The notes under the pieces: generated by a model
Databases searched by the model: none
What the model was told of the DNA's origin: nothing
The model's input: the letters and a program-made list of their open reading frames with translations, nothing else
Part shown: piece by piece, positions 1-5,866 of the stretch
Layout of the letters: each line of letters starts with the position of its first letter
Position numbering within the stretch: position 1 is the first letter of the stretch
Assembly: GCA_024275775.1 (NCBI GenBank)
Contig: JAJRYM010000118.1
Location: forward strand, 1 to 5,965
From: Nitrospirota bacterium
GTDB lineage: Bacteria > Nitrospinota_A > UBA7883 > JACRGQ01
Reading direction: 5' to 3'
DNA: 5,965 nucleotides
Made by a program: the position numbers and the translations under genes

Positions 1-492
1 GACCAGGGCAGGCCGTTCACCGGTTTCCTTTACGCGGGGCTGATGATTGATAACGGCGAGCCGTCCGTGCTGGAGTTCAACGTTCGTTTCGGCGACCCGG
101 AAACACAGCCGATACTCGCAAGATACAAAGGTGATTTCCTTGAACTGCTGGAAGCCGCAGTAGAAGGAGAGATAAGCCACGTTACGCCGGAATGGGAGGA
201 AGGCTCCGCTGTCTGCATCGTGATGGCTTCCGAGGGGTACCCCGGTAAATACGAAAAAGGAAAAGTGATAGAAGGCCTCGAAAAAGATATCGAAGGCGTA
301 ACCGTTTTTCACGCGGGCACAGCCGTAACAGACGGGGAAATTGTGACGAACGGCGGGCGAGTGCTTGGCGTTACGGCCGTCGGCGCGGATATTCGGGAGG
401 CTGTCTCCCGCGCCTATAAGCGGGTGGATACGATTAAATGGGAAGGCGCGTTCTGTCGGAAGGATATAGCTTCACGGGCGCTTAACAGATAA
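1..492 (+). CDS. purD: Phosphoribosylamine--glycine ligase (GAR synthetase), C-terminal part, cut by window start
   Basis: PurD is the cytosolic ATP-grasp ligase that joins glycine to 5-phosphoribosylamine to give glycinamide ribonucleotide, the second step of purine synthesis. The frame is open from base 1 and gives 163 residues before the TAA stop; the N-terminal 60% or so lies outside the window (the family is usually about 420-430 residues). The family signature RFGDPETQ is visible at residues 25-32 of the fragment, preceded by EFNV; the Glu and Asn around this motif bind the metal and nucleotide in ATP-grasp ligases. The rest matches the C-terminal domain: AVCIVMASEGYPG, then GGRVLGVTAVG, then a closing WEGAFCRKDIASRAL like the family's usual end. 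No frameshift is seen. The gene ends 21 bases before the first copy of the 13-base direct repeat. Identification rests on recognised motifs and is secure. Confidence 0.96.
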   Translation, partial: DQGRPFTGFLYAGLMIDNGEPSVLEFNVRFGDPETQPILARYKGDFLELLEAAVEGEISHVTPEWEEGSAVCIVMASEGYPGKYEKGKVIEGLEKDIEGVTVFHAGTAVTDGEIVTNGGRVLGVTAVGADIREAVSRAYKRVDTIKWEGAFCRKDIASRALNR

Positions 493-511
493 ACGGGAGA
501 TGATAAGCCGG

Positions 512-524
512 TTTTGAATTTCAG
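512..524 (+). repeat. 13-base direct repeat, left copy
   Basis: TTTTGAATTTCAG at 512-524 recurs exactly at 1117-1129. The bases just outside differ on both sides (G/A before, A/G after), so the identity is exactly 13 bases. This copy lies 19 bases after the purD stop codon. A duplicated target site left by insertion is the favoured reading; chance or a gene-start duplication are alternatives. Confidence 0.7.
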
Positions 525-532
525 ATATATTG

Positions 533-552
533 ACCACGGACATATGTAAAAG
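533..552 (+). repeat. Possible degenerate terminal inverted repeat, left end
   Basis: Bases 533-552 match the reverse complement of 1090-1109 at 14 of 20 positions (shared core ACCA..GACAT.T..AA.AG). The two ends lie 8 and 7 bases inside the 13-base direct repeats, as terminal inverted repeats of an inserted element would. Both arms contain a small self-palindrome (ACATATGT; GACATGTC), which raises the chance of accidental similarity, so this is only suggestive. Confidence 0.3.
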
Positions 553-630
553 TTTTGGAGCTTAGCATTGGTCTCTTATAACGAAATCGTCACATTTCTT
601 CATTCTTTCGCGATGCGTAACCCCGTGCAT

Positions 631-717
631 GTCATTGCGAATCCCGCCGCGGGCGGGATGTGGCAATCTCTATGGAAGAGAGATCACCACGGCCTCCTTC
701 GGAGTCCTCGTGATGAC
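631..717. repeat. Cloverleaf-like palindromic repeat element (REP/MITE-like)
   Basis: An outer 10-base stem (631-640 with 708-717) is fully paired on the + strand if two G-T wobbles are allowed. It encloses three hairpins: 641-648/652-659 (perfect 8 base pairs, 3-base loop), 660-670/680-690 (9 of 11 Watson-Crick pairs) and 691-697/701-707 (6 of 7 pairs, TTC loop). The outline GTCATTGCGA ... GTGGCAATCTC ... CACCACGG ... CGTGATGAC resembles a dispersed intergenic repeat type I recall from many unrelated bacterial genomes. That memory is not checked here, and no second copy lies in the window. There is no T run to make it a terminator. Confidence 0.8.
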
Positions 718-733
718 AAATTTGTTATTGAAT

Positions 734-788
734 CCTCTCCTTCAGCGCAAAGCGCTATAAGGAGGGGTACCGGCTTGCCGGGGGGAGG
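734..788 (+). repeat. Structured palindromic element with competing stems, + orientation
   Basis: A pyrimidine tract (734-742) pairs with a purine tract (759-767), enclosing the perfect hairpin 744-748/752-756. Next comes a perfect hairpin at 770-774/777-781 with a 2-base loop, then a second purine tract (782-788). That second tract can pair with 734-740 instead (6 Watson-Crick pairs plus one wobble). The order pyrimidine tract, hairpin, purine tract, hairpin, purine tract is the same as in 877-969 read on the other strand, so the two look like inverted copies of one architecture with diverged hairpin arms. Confidence 0.65.
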
Positions 789-790
789 TT

Positions 791-803
791 TTAGCTTCGC
801 TAA
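791..803. repeat. Small perfect hairpin
   Basis: TTAGC at 791-795 and GCTAA at 799-803 form a perfect 5-base-pair stem with a TTC loop, directly after the 734-788 element. It may be part of that element's tail. It is not a terminator, since no T run follows. Confidence 0.45.
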
Positions 804-876
804 CGCTCGCAGAAACTTCGCTTTGATTATTACAAGTAAGGAAGCTCGTTTTCCTTTTTTCCAAACAAATGAAAAG

Positions 877-969
877 CCCCTTCGTCTCCGCGCTTTCAGC
901 GCGGAGCCACTTCCCCTTAGGCTGGCGCCCGTCTCCGCTAAAGCTACGCCGGGACTTTGCAAGGGGAAG
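877..969 (-). repeat. Structured palindromic element with competing stems, - orientation
   Basis: The perfect 9-base inverted repeat CTTCCCCTT (910-918) / AAGGGGAAG (961-969) encloses a partly paired stem (931-938 with 948-955). A very strong hairpin lies beside it: 886-894 with 898-906, nine perfect pairs and a 3-base TTC loop. The CCCCTT at 877-882 can also pair with AAGGGG at 961-966, so the outer stem has two mutually exclusive partners, as in 734-788. Read on the - strand, the order of parts is the same as in that element. Confidence 0.7.
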
Positions 970-1089
970 ATTCAGAGCTTTGGCACAAGCATACGGCCAT
1001 GCGGGTCTGAGATTAAAGTGCATGGCGGTAACGGGTGGAAAACGCTCGTAGAATATCTTCACAAAAAGCCAACGCAGTCGGAAAGCAGG

Positions 1090-1109
1090 CTGTTTGACAT
1101 GTCTATGGT
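1090..1109 (-). repeat. Possible degenerate terminal inverted repeat, right end
   Basis: The reverse complement of 1090-1109 matches 533-552 at 14 of 20 positions. It ends 7 bases before the right copy of the 13-base direct repeat. Same caveat as for the left end: both arms contain self-palindromes. Confidence 0.3.
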
Positions 1110-1116
1110 TGCTACA

Positions 1117-1129
1117 TTTTGAATTTCAG
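1117..1129 (+). repeat. 13-base direct repeat, right copy, overlapping the binding-protein start codon
   Basis: This is an exact copy of 512-524. It contains the TTG start codon (1119-1121) and the next codons of the substrate-binding-protein gene. If it marks a target-site duplication, the pre-insertion gene began at the equivalent of base 514, only 21 bases after the purD stop, with GGGAG at 495-499 upstream. Confidence 0.7.
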
Positions 1130-2627
1130 GAAATTTCTGGTTCCGCTTTTCCTTGCTCTGTTCGCCTGCGAGTCCGCTGAAAAAATTCCGCCCAACACCA
1201 TCGTTATCGGCTTGGAAACCGGCCCGAACGTACTCGACCCGCGTTTTGCCACCGATGCGGTTTCCTCGAAAATATGCGACATCATTTACAGCGGTCTCTT
1301 CCGCCGGGATAAAAACCTGAACCTCGTTCCGATGTTGGCCGAGTCGGTTGAACGCCCGAACGAAACCAGCTACATAATAAAAATCAGAAAGGGAGTTCAT
1401 TTTCACGACGGCAGAGAGCTTACTTCGGCCGACGTTTTTTATACCTTTCAATCGATACTGGACCCCGCCACCGCTTCGCCCAAACAGTCGGCGCTTTCGC
1501 CAATAAGCTCTATGGCCGCGCCCCATCCCTACACGCTGGTCATAAAACTCAAGAAACCGTACGCGCCGTTTCTGGGCAACCTCACCATAGGAATAGTGCC
1601 GGACGGTTCCGGTGATCTTACTGCCCACCCGATAGGCGCCGGCCCTTTCCGTTTTCAAAATTACAAGCGCGGGGAGAGGCTTTACCTGAAACGTTTCGAC
1701 GGATATTTCGCGCGCCCGGCCGTGCTCGACGGCGTTATCTTTAAAATTGTTCCCGATGAAACCGTCCGCCTTCTGGAGCTTAAAAAAGGAAACGTGCATA
1801 TCGTTTCAAACCCCATCACGCCGGCGGTTCTGCCGTGGCTGGAGGAGCAGAAGAACATTCGCATCATGAAGAAAATCGGCACCAACGTTTCCTACATAGG
1901 TTTCAATCTGCGCGACCCGATTCTGAAAAATCTAAAGGTGCGGTCAGCCGTGGCGCACGCGATAGACAGGAAAGCGATAGCCGAGCATCTGATGAAAGGG
2001 CTCGTAGTGGAGACCGAAAGCATAATCGCCCCTTCGAATATTTTTTATAATCCGCATCTTGAAAAAATAGTTTACGCCCCGGCTCTTGCGAGGAAGCTTC
2101 TAGATGAAGCCGGCTATCCCAACCCAGGCAACGGCAAGCCGCGCTTTACGCTTACCTACAAGACCAGCAAGAACCCGACGAGAAAAAAGATAGCGGAGAT
2201 ATTCGGCGAGCAGTTGCGGCAAATCGGCATAAAACTCGAAATAAAAAGTTTCGAGTGGGGCACTTTTTTCGCCGATATCAAAAGCGGGAATTTCCAGGTC
2301 TATTCGCTCACATGGGTGGGGATAGCCGACCCGGATATCTACCATTACATATTTCATTCCTCCAGCGTTCCGCCAAACGGCGCCAACAGGGGCGGATATT
2401 CAAACCCGGCGCTTGATAAACTGCTTGAGGCAGGCCGCCGGGAAAGTTCCTTTGTAAAACGGAAAGCTATTTACGATGAGGCGCAGAAAATCATAGCCGA
2501 GGATTTTCCTTACGTTCAGTTGTGGGTGTCGGTCAATGTGGCGGCCGTCAGGGCAAACGTGAAACGGTTCGAGCTGTATCCCGACGAGAGTCTCGATTCG
2601 CTCGTTTCGGTAAGGCTGGAGGATTAA
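1119..2627 (+). CDS. ABC transporter substrate-binding lipoprotein, family 5 (DppA/OppA-like)
   Basis: This is the membrane-anchored periplasmic binding protein that captures an oligopeptide, dipeptide, nickel or similar solute for the permeases encoded next; the ligand cannot be read from the sequence. At 502 residues it has the usual family length. The N-terminus has Arg4-Lys5, a hydrophobic stretch (6-16) and Cys17 in LFAC, a lipobox with an unusual Phe at -2. The family 5 signature region spans about 74-113 (AESVERP ... KIRKGVHFHDGRELTSADVFYTF). VRSAVAHAIDRKAI (about 274-287), EQLRQIGIKLEI (364-375) and the C-terminal FPYVQLW (463-469) are also typical. TTG at 1119 is chosen because no ATG or GTG lies between the in-frame stop at 1095 and the signal peptide, and a later start would remove it. 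No clear Shine-Dalgarno precedes it. The permease gene follows after one base. The family is certain, the substrate unknown. Confidence 0.95.
   Translation: MNFRKFLVPLFLALFACESAEKIPPNTIVIGLETGPNVLDPRFATDAVSSKICDIIYSGLFRRDKNLNLVPMLAESVERPNETSYIIKIRKGVHFHDGRELTSADVFYTFQSILDPATASPKQSALSPISSMAAPHPYTLVIKLKKPYAPFLGNLTIGIVPDGSGDLTAHPIGAGPFRFQNYKRGERLYLKRFDGYFARPAVLDGVIFKIVPDETVRLLELKKGNVHIVSNPITPAVLPWLEEQKNIRIMKKIGTNVSYIGFNLRDPILKNLKVRSAVAHAIDRKAIAEHLMKGLVVETESIIAPSNIFYNPHLEKIVYAPALARKLLDEAGYPNPGNGKPRFTLTYKTSKNPTRKKIAEIFGEQLRQIGIKLEIKSFEWGTFFADIKSGNFQVYSLTWVGIADPDIYHYIFHSSSVPPNGANRGGYSNPALDKLLEAGRRESSFVKRKAIYDEAQKIIAEDFPYVQLWVSVNVAAVRANVKRFELYPDESLDSLVSVRLED
2618..2622 (+). promoter_or_regulatory. 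Ribosome binding site deciding the GTG start of the DppB-like gene
   Basis: GGAGG lies 6 bases before GTG 2629, inside the last codons of the binding-protein gene. It supports the GTG start and tight coupling between the two genes. Confidence 0.8.
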
Positions 2628-2628
2628 C

Positions 2629-3552
2629 GTGAGGGGCTGGATAGCAAGGCGAACGCTACTGCTAGTGCCGACGCTGTTCGGCGTCATTACGGCGGTATTT
2701 CTGATGATTCACCTCATCCCAGGCGACCCGGTGGAAATCATGCTAGGCGAAACCGCCATGGCCGCAGACAGGGAATCGCTTCGCCACGAGCTGGGCCTAG
2801 ACCGGCCGGTTACCGCCCAGTACCTCTCCTACCTCGGCGGTCTGGCGCGGGGCGACATCGGCACGTCCATCCATACGCACGAGCCGGTTTTTGGGGAAAT
2901 CCTTTCACGGTGGCCCGCCACGCTGGAGCTGGCGCTGGCGGCGCTTTTGTTCGCCATCCTTTTTTCGATACCGCTCGGAGTGCTTGCCGCCGCAAGGAAG
3001 GATACAGCCGTGGACGGCGCCTCGCTTATGGTTTCCCTTTTCGGCATAGCTATGCCCAATTTCTGGCTCGGCCCGCTTCTCATAATAGTTTTTTCGATAG
3101 AACTGGGCTGGTTTCCGGTTTCCGGCAGAGGCGGATTGGACGCCATCGTCCTGCCTGCCGTCACGCTCGGCACGGCGATGGCGGCCATTCTTTTGCGCCT
3201 TACCCGCTCGTCGGTGCTGGAGGTGGCGAGCGAGGATTTTATCCGCACCGCCAGAGCCAAAGGGCTCGGCGAGACAGCCGTTTACCTGAAGCACGCCCTC
3301 GCCAACGCGCTCCTGCCGGTGGTTACGGTGGTCGGGCTTCAGTTCGGCGCGCTTCTTTCGGGCGCGGTAATAACGGAGACGATTTTTTCGTGGCCCGGTA
3401 TTGGCAGGCTGATGATTACAAGCATTGAGGCGCGCGATTATCCGATGGTGCAGGGATGCGTGCTTACCATCGCCGTCGGATACGTGCTGGTGAATTTCCT
3501 CACCGACGTTCTTTACGGCGTTCTCGACCCGCGCATAAGGCTTAACAGATGA
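2629..3552 (+). CDS. ABC transporter permease, DppB/OppB type
   Basis: This inner-membrane permease forms half of the translocation channel with the next gene product. Its 307 residues are typical for DppB. It opens with a membrane segment (about 10-29) followed by LIPGDPVEIMLGE (29-41), the conserved start of this family, and ELGLDRPVTAQYLSYLGGLARGD (54-76). Further hydrophobic segments lie near 97-120, 133-157, 173-193, 225-247 and 276-297. The cytoplasmic EAA loop that contacts the ATPase is at about 201-230 (EDFIRTARAKGLGE ... HALANALLP), including the key Gly212. ITETIFSWPGIGRL (248-261) and the closing LDPRIRL (299-305) are family hallmarks. The GTG start has a good GGAGG. The stop overlaps the next start by four bases (ATGA). 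Nothing appears missing. Confidence 0.96.
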   Translation: MRGWIARRTLLLVPTLFGVITAVFLMIHLIPGDPVEIMLGETAMAADRESLRHELGLDRPVTAQYLSYLGGLARGDIGTSIHTHEPVFGEILSRWPATLELALAALLFAILFSIPLGVLAAARKDTAVDGASLMVSLFGIAMPNFWLGPLLIIVFSIELGWFPVSGRGGLDAIVLPAVTLGTAMAAILLRLTRSSVLEVASEDFIRTARAKGLGETAVYLKHALANALLPVVTVVGLQFGALLSGAVITETIFSWPGIGRLMITSIEARDYPMVQGCVLTIAVGYVLVNFLTDVLYGVLDPRIRLNR

Positions 3553-4355
3553 AACGGCTTAATTTCCGCATCGGGCTTTTTCTGCTGTTTCTTTTCCTTC
3601 TGCTCGCCCTGTTCGCGCCGATGCTCGCTCCCGAGGACCCGTATTCGCAAAATCTTCTTTTCGGTCTGGCGCCGCCGGACGCCGGGCATCTCATGGGGCG
3701 CGACCTGCTCGGCAGGGATATCCTCAGCAGGATAGTATACGGCTCCCGCATCAGCCTTCTCGTGGGGCTTGCGGTGATATCGGTGAGCGCGTCTGTCGGG
3801 ATGATAATCGGCTCCGTGGCCGGCACTATCGGAGGTAAAGTCGACGAGTTCATAATGAGGATAATAGATATCGTGCTGGCCTTTCCCGGCATTCTGCTTG
3901 CCATATCGATCATGGCGGTTCTGGGGCCGGGGCTTTTCAACGTAGTCTTCGCGCTATGCCTTACCGGCTGGGTGTCGTTCGCCCGGATAACGAGGGGGCA
4001 GATTCTCACCCTGCGGGAGCGGGAATACGTGCTTGCCGCGCACGCGTCCGGCGCCGGCACGGCGAGGCTGATTTTTTGCCATTACCTGCCAAACGCTTCC
4101 GCTCCGCTTATCATAGAGGCCGCTTTCGGGATGGCGGGCGTTATCGTGGCCGAGGCGGGGCTGAGTTTTCTGGGGTTGGGCGTTCAGCCTCCACAGCCGA
4201 GCTGGGGCGCGATGCTAAACGAAGGAAGGCCGTTCCTTCTCATCGCTCCGCACCTTACGACGTTTCCCGGTTTATGCCTGATGCTTCTCGTCCTTGCGAT
4301 AAACCTGACGGGCGACGGCCTGCGTGACAAGCTCGACCCTAAATCCGCCCTTTAA
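3549..4355 (+). CDS. ABC transporter permease, DppC/OppC type
   Basis: This is the second inner-membrane half-channel, partner of the DppB-type protein. At 268 residues it is at the short end of the family because the N-terminal cytoplasmic tail is brief; membrane segment one begins at about residue 8. HLMGRDLLGRDILSRIVYGSRISL (47-70) is the DppC signature. More segments lie near 71-96, 108-146, 183-206 and 238-254. The EAA loop is at about 158-186 (REYVLAAHASGAG ... HYLPNASAPL), with His165 and Ser167 where the family often has Arg and Leu. GLSFLGLGVQPPQPSWGAML (204-223) and GDGLRDKLDP (255-264) are typical. ATG overlaps the preceding stop (ATGA), so translation is probably coupled; only a weak AAGG lies upstream. 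No ATPase gene follows: the next gene is convergent. Confidence 0.95.
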   Translation: MKRLNFRIGLFLLFLFLLLALFAPMLAPEDPYSQNLLFGLAPPDAGHLMGRDLLGRDILSRIVYGSRISLLVGLAVISVSASVGMIIGSVAGTIGGKVDEFIMRIIDIVLAFPGILLAISIMAVLGPGLFNVVFALCLTGWVSFARITRGQILTLREREYVLAAHASGAGTARLIFCHYLPNASAPLIIEAAFGMAGVIVAEAGLSFLGLGVQPPQPSWGAMLNEGRPFLLIAPHLTTFPGLCLMLLVLAINLTGDGLRDKLDPKSAL

Positions 4356-4360
4356 GTGTT

Positions 4361-4381
4361 ATCGGCTTTTTAAGCGCCGAT
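4361..4381. terminator. Weak hairpin in the convergent gap; possible terminator
   Basis: ATCGGC (4361-4366) and GCCGAT (4376-4381) form a perfect 6-base-pair stem with a 9-base loop, 5 bases after the DppC-like stop. No T run follows on either strand, so it is not a classic rho-independent terminator, but its place between two converging genes fits a termination or mRNA-end role. The rest of the 74-base gap (4356-4429) shows nothing else. Confidence 0.25.
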
Positions 4382-4429
4382 TATCATCTGAATGTCGTTG
4401 CTGAACGGATAGCGGGGCTGAAAAACGGA

Positions 4430-5866
4430 TTAGTGAAACGAGTGGGGAGGCAGGTGGAACTGATCCGCATTAATCCAGAGATGCACCATAACGCTTGCGG
4501 CGTAACCGAGCAGAATTACAGGCATCCATTTGAGATGCTGAAAGAATGTATATTTTCCGCGCGTGGCGCCCATCAGCGCTACGCCTGCCGCGCTCCCTAT
4601 TGAAAGCATGCTTCCGCCCACGCCTGCCGTTAACGTAACCAAAAGCCAATGCCCCATCGTCATATCCGGGTTCATGGTGAGTACCGCGTACATTACCGGT
4701 ATGTTGTCCACAATCGACGACAGGAAGCCTACCATTACGTTGGCGAACGTCGCCCCCATTTTTACGTACAGGGTATGCGAAGCGAGTTCCAGGTAGCCGA
4801 TGGTTCCGAGGCCGCCGACGCATAGAATCACGCCGTAGAAGAAAAAGAGCGTATCCCATTCGGCGCGGGCTACCTTGTCGAAAATATCAAAAGGGCTCGG
4901 ATGGGAGGATTTGCCCCCGTTCTGAAAATCGTCGTATTTGCCGTAGGTGACTTTCAGGTAATAACCGAAAAATTTCAGATAGCCGAGTCCGGTCATCATG
5001 CCGAGCACCGGAGGGAGCCATAAAAACTGGTGGAAAGATACGGCCGTGACTATCGTAAGAACAAACAGGAATATTACAACCAGCGCGCCCCGTTTCATCG
5101 GCACAGTTTCCTCGATTGGGGCCGGCGCTCCTTTTGGTACGGCGAAATGCATGATGGCGGCTGGTATGATGAAGTTAACCGCCGCCGGCACGAAGAGAAG
5201 GAAAAACGTTCCGAATCCTATGAGCCCTTTCTGCCAGACCATAAGGGTTGTTATGTCCCCGAACGGGCTGAACGCGCCGCCCGCGTTGGCCGCCACCACT
5301 ATGTTGATGCAGGACAGCGTTACGAATTTCGTGTTATCCGCGCCTACGGCCATGACCACGGCGGCCATCAACAGAGCGGTGGTAAGGTTATCGGCTACCG
5401 GCGATATGAAGAAAGCCAGCACCCCCGTAGCCCAGAAAAGCTTGCGGTAGCCAAAACCTTTCTTAATCAGCCAGCATCGGAGCGCCCCAAAAACCTGCCT
5501 TTCCTGCATGACGTTGATATAGGTCATCGCCACGAGGAGGAAAAGCATCAGCTCGGCGTATTCTTCGATATTGTGCTTAACCGCCGCTTCCGCAAGATGA
5601 TGTATGCCGTGCTCGGCGTAAACGACGGCGATTATTCCCCAGATTATGCCTGCGGCCATCATCACAGGCTTGCTTTTTCGCAGGTGAATGAACTCCTCCA
5701 CCATGACGAAAAAATAGGCCACAACGAATACAGTCAGGGATGCGTAGCCCGCCCAGTGGGAGGTAAGGTCAAGCGTCTGTTCGGCCTTCTCGGACGCAAG
5801 AGCGGCTGTCGGCCACATAAGGAAGGCGGCAATCGCCGGCAATGGAAGAAATCGCATGATGCTCAT
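4430..5866 (-). CDS. nhaD: Na+/H+ antiporter, NhaD family (ion transporter superfamily)
   Basis: NhaD exchanges cytoplasmic Na+ (or Li+) for external protons across the inner membrane and supports salt and alkali tolerance. The 478-residue protein has a probable cleavable signal peptide (hydrophobic 6-23, TAALA followed by Ser25), as many NhaD proteins do. It then shows about a dozen hydrophobic segments, beginning at about 39-57, 68-84 and 104-118. The recognisable ion-transporter motifs are present: SPVADNLTTALL (155-166), NAGGAFSPFGDITT (194-207), SSIVDNIPV (383-391) and GGSMLSIGSAAGVALMG (417-433). The two VADN/VDN motifs with buried Asp and Asn are the expected inverted-repeat ion site. 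Start: ATG 5866-5864 has a GAGACGG-like weak ribosome site; a second ATG three codons in is an alternative. It is convergent with the ABC transporter operon. Family very likely; ion preference is inferred. Confidence 0.92.
   Translation of the reverse strand: MSIMRFLPLPAIAAFLMWPTAALASEKAEQTLDLTSHWAGYASLTVFVVAYFFVMVEEFIHLRKSKPVMMAAGIIWGIIAVVYAEHGIHHLAEAAVKHNIEEYAELMLFLLVAMTYINVMQERQVFGALRCWLIKKGFGYRKLFWATGVLAFFISPVADNLTTALLMAAVVMAVGADNTKFVTLSCINIVVAANAGGAFSPFGDITTLMVWQKGLIGFGTFFLLFVPAAVNFIIPAAIMHFAVPKGAPAPIEETVPMKRGALVVIFLFVLTIVTAVSFHQFLWLPPVLGMMTGLGYLKFFGYYLKVTYGKYDDFQNGGKSSHPSPFDIFDKVARAEWDTLFFFYGVILCVGGLGTIGYLELASHTLYVKMGATFANVMVGFLSSIVDNIPVMYAVLTMNPDMTMGHWLLVTLTAGVGGSMLSIGSAAGVALMGATRGKYTFFQHLKWMPVILLGYAASVMVHLWINADQFHLPPHSFH

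Larger units (their letters stand above)
493..1118. other. Hairpin-dense intergenic block between purD and the transporter operon
   Basis: This 626-base stretch has no convincing gene. It holds a cloverleaf-like palindrome (631-717), two structured elements of common architecture in opposite orientation (734-788 and 877-969), and a less structured tail (970-1116). It is bounded by an exact 13-base direct repeat (512-524 and 1117-1129). No clear promoter or rho-independent terminator was found: the strong hairpins lack a following T run on either strand. The layout suggests a composite non-autonomous insertion of palindromic repeats (inference). Confidence 0.7.
568..1122 (+). other. Doubtful 184-codon open frame running through the hairpin block
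   Basis: The frame starts with TTG at 568, preceded by GGAG at 557-560, and ends at TGA 1120-1122, overlapping the TTG start of the next gene in a TTGA arrangement. Its middle (about residues 22-134) is a translation of palindromic repeats and is rich in Arg, Pro and Ser with no recognisable domain. The last 48 or so residues (from 979) have a more protein-like composition (around GGNGWKTLVEYLHKKPTQS), but I do not recognise them. It could be a short gene remnant invaded by repeats, or noise. I do not assign a product and favour non-coding. Confidence 0.2.

Noticed and set aside
553..582. Weak promoter candidate (TTGGAG ... TATAAC, 16-base spacing)
   Set aside because: The -35 half matches only three of six consensus bases and there is no supporting context; not better than chance in a 600-base gap.
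886..906. Strong 9-base-pair hairpin as a transcription terminator for purD
   Set aside because: No T run follows on either strand, and it sits within a repeat element with other stems.
1094..1122. TTGACA at 1094-1099 as a -35 box
   Set aside because: A suitably spaced -10 would fall at 1117-1122 (TTTTGA), a poor match, and would put the transcript start inside the coding region.
1059..1799. 246-codon open frame on the - strand
   Set aside because: It lies antisense to a clear family 5 binding-protein gene, has no recognisable domain, and is explained by the codon pattern of the real gene.
2829..3428. Several open frames of 129-172 codons on both strands within the DppB-like gene
   Set aside because: All overlap a well-supported permease gene and show the repetitive Arg/Ala/Ser composition of off-frame translation in GC-rich DNA.
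480..3550. Exact 11-base match GCTTAACAGAT at 480-490 (end of purD) and 3540-3550 (end of the DppB-like gene)
   Set aside because: Both encode a Leu-Asn-Arg ending with the stop, but an 11-base match between two places in a 6-kb window is expected by chance and no structure goes with it.
4400..4429. Near-repeat of GCTGAACGG and GCTGAAAAACGG in the convergent gap
   Set aside because: Two short imperfect copies only; too little to call a repeat or binding site.
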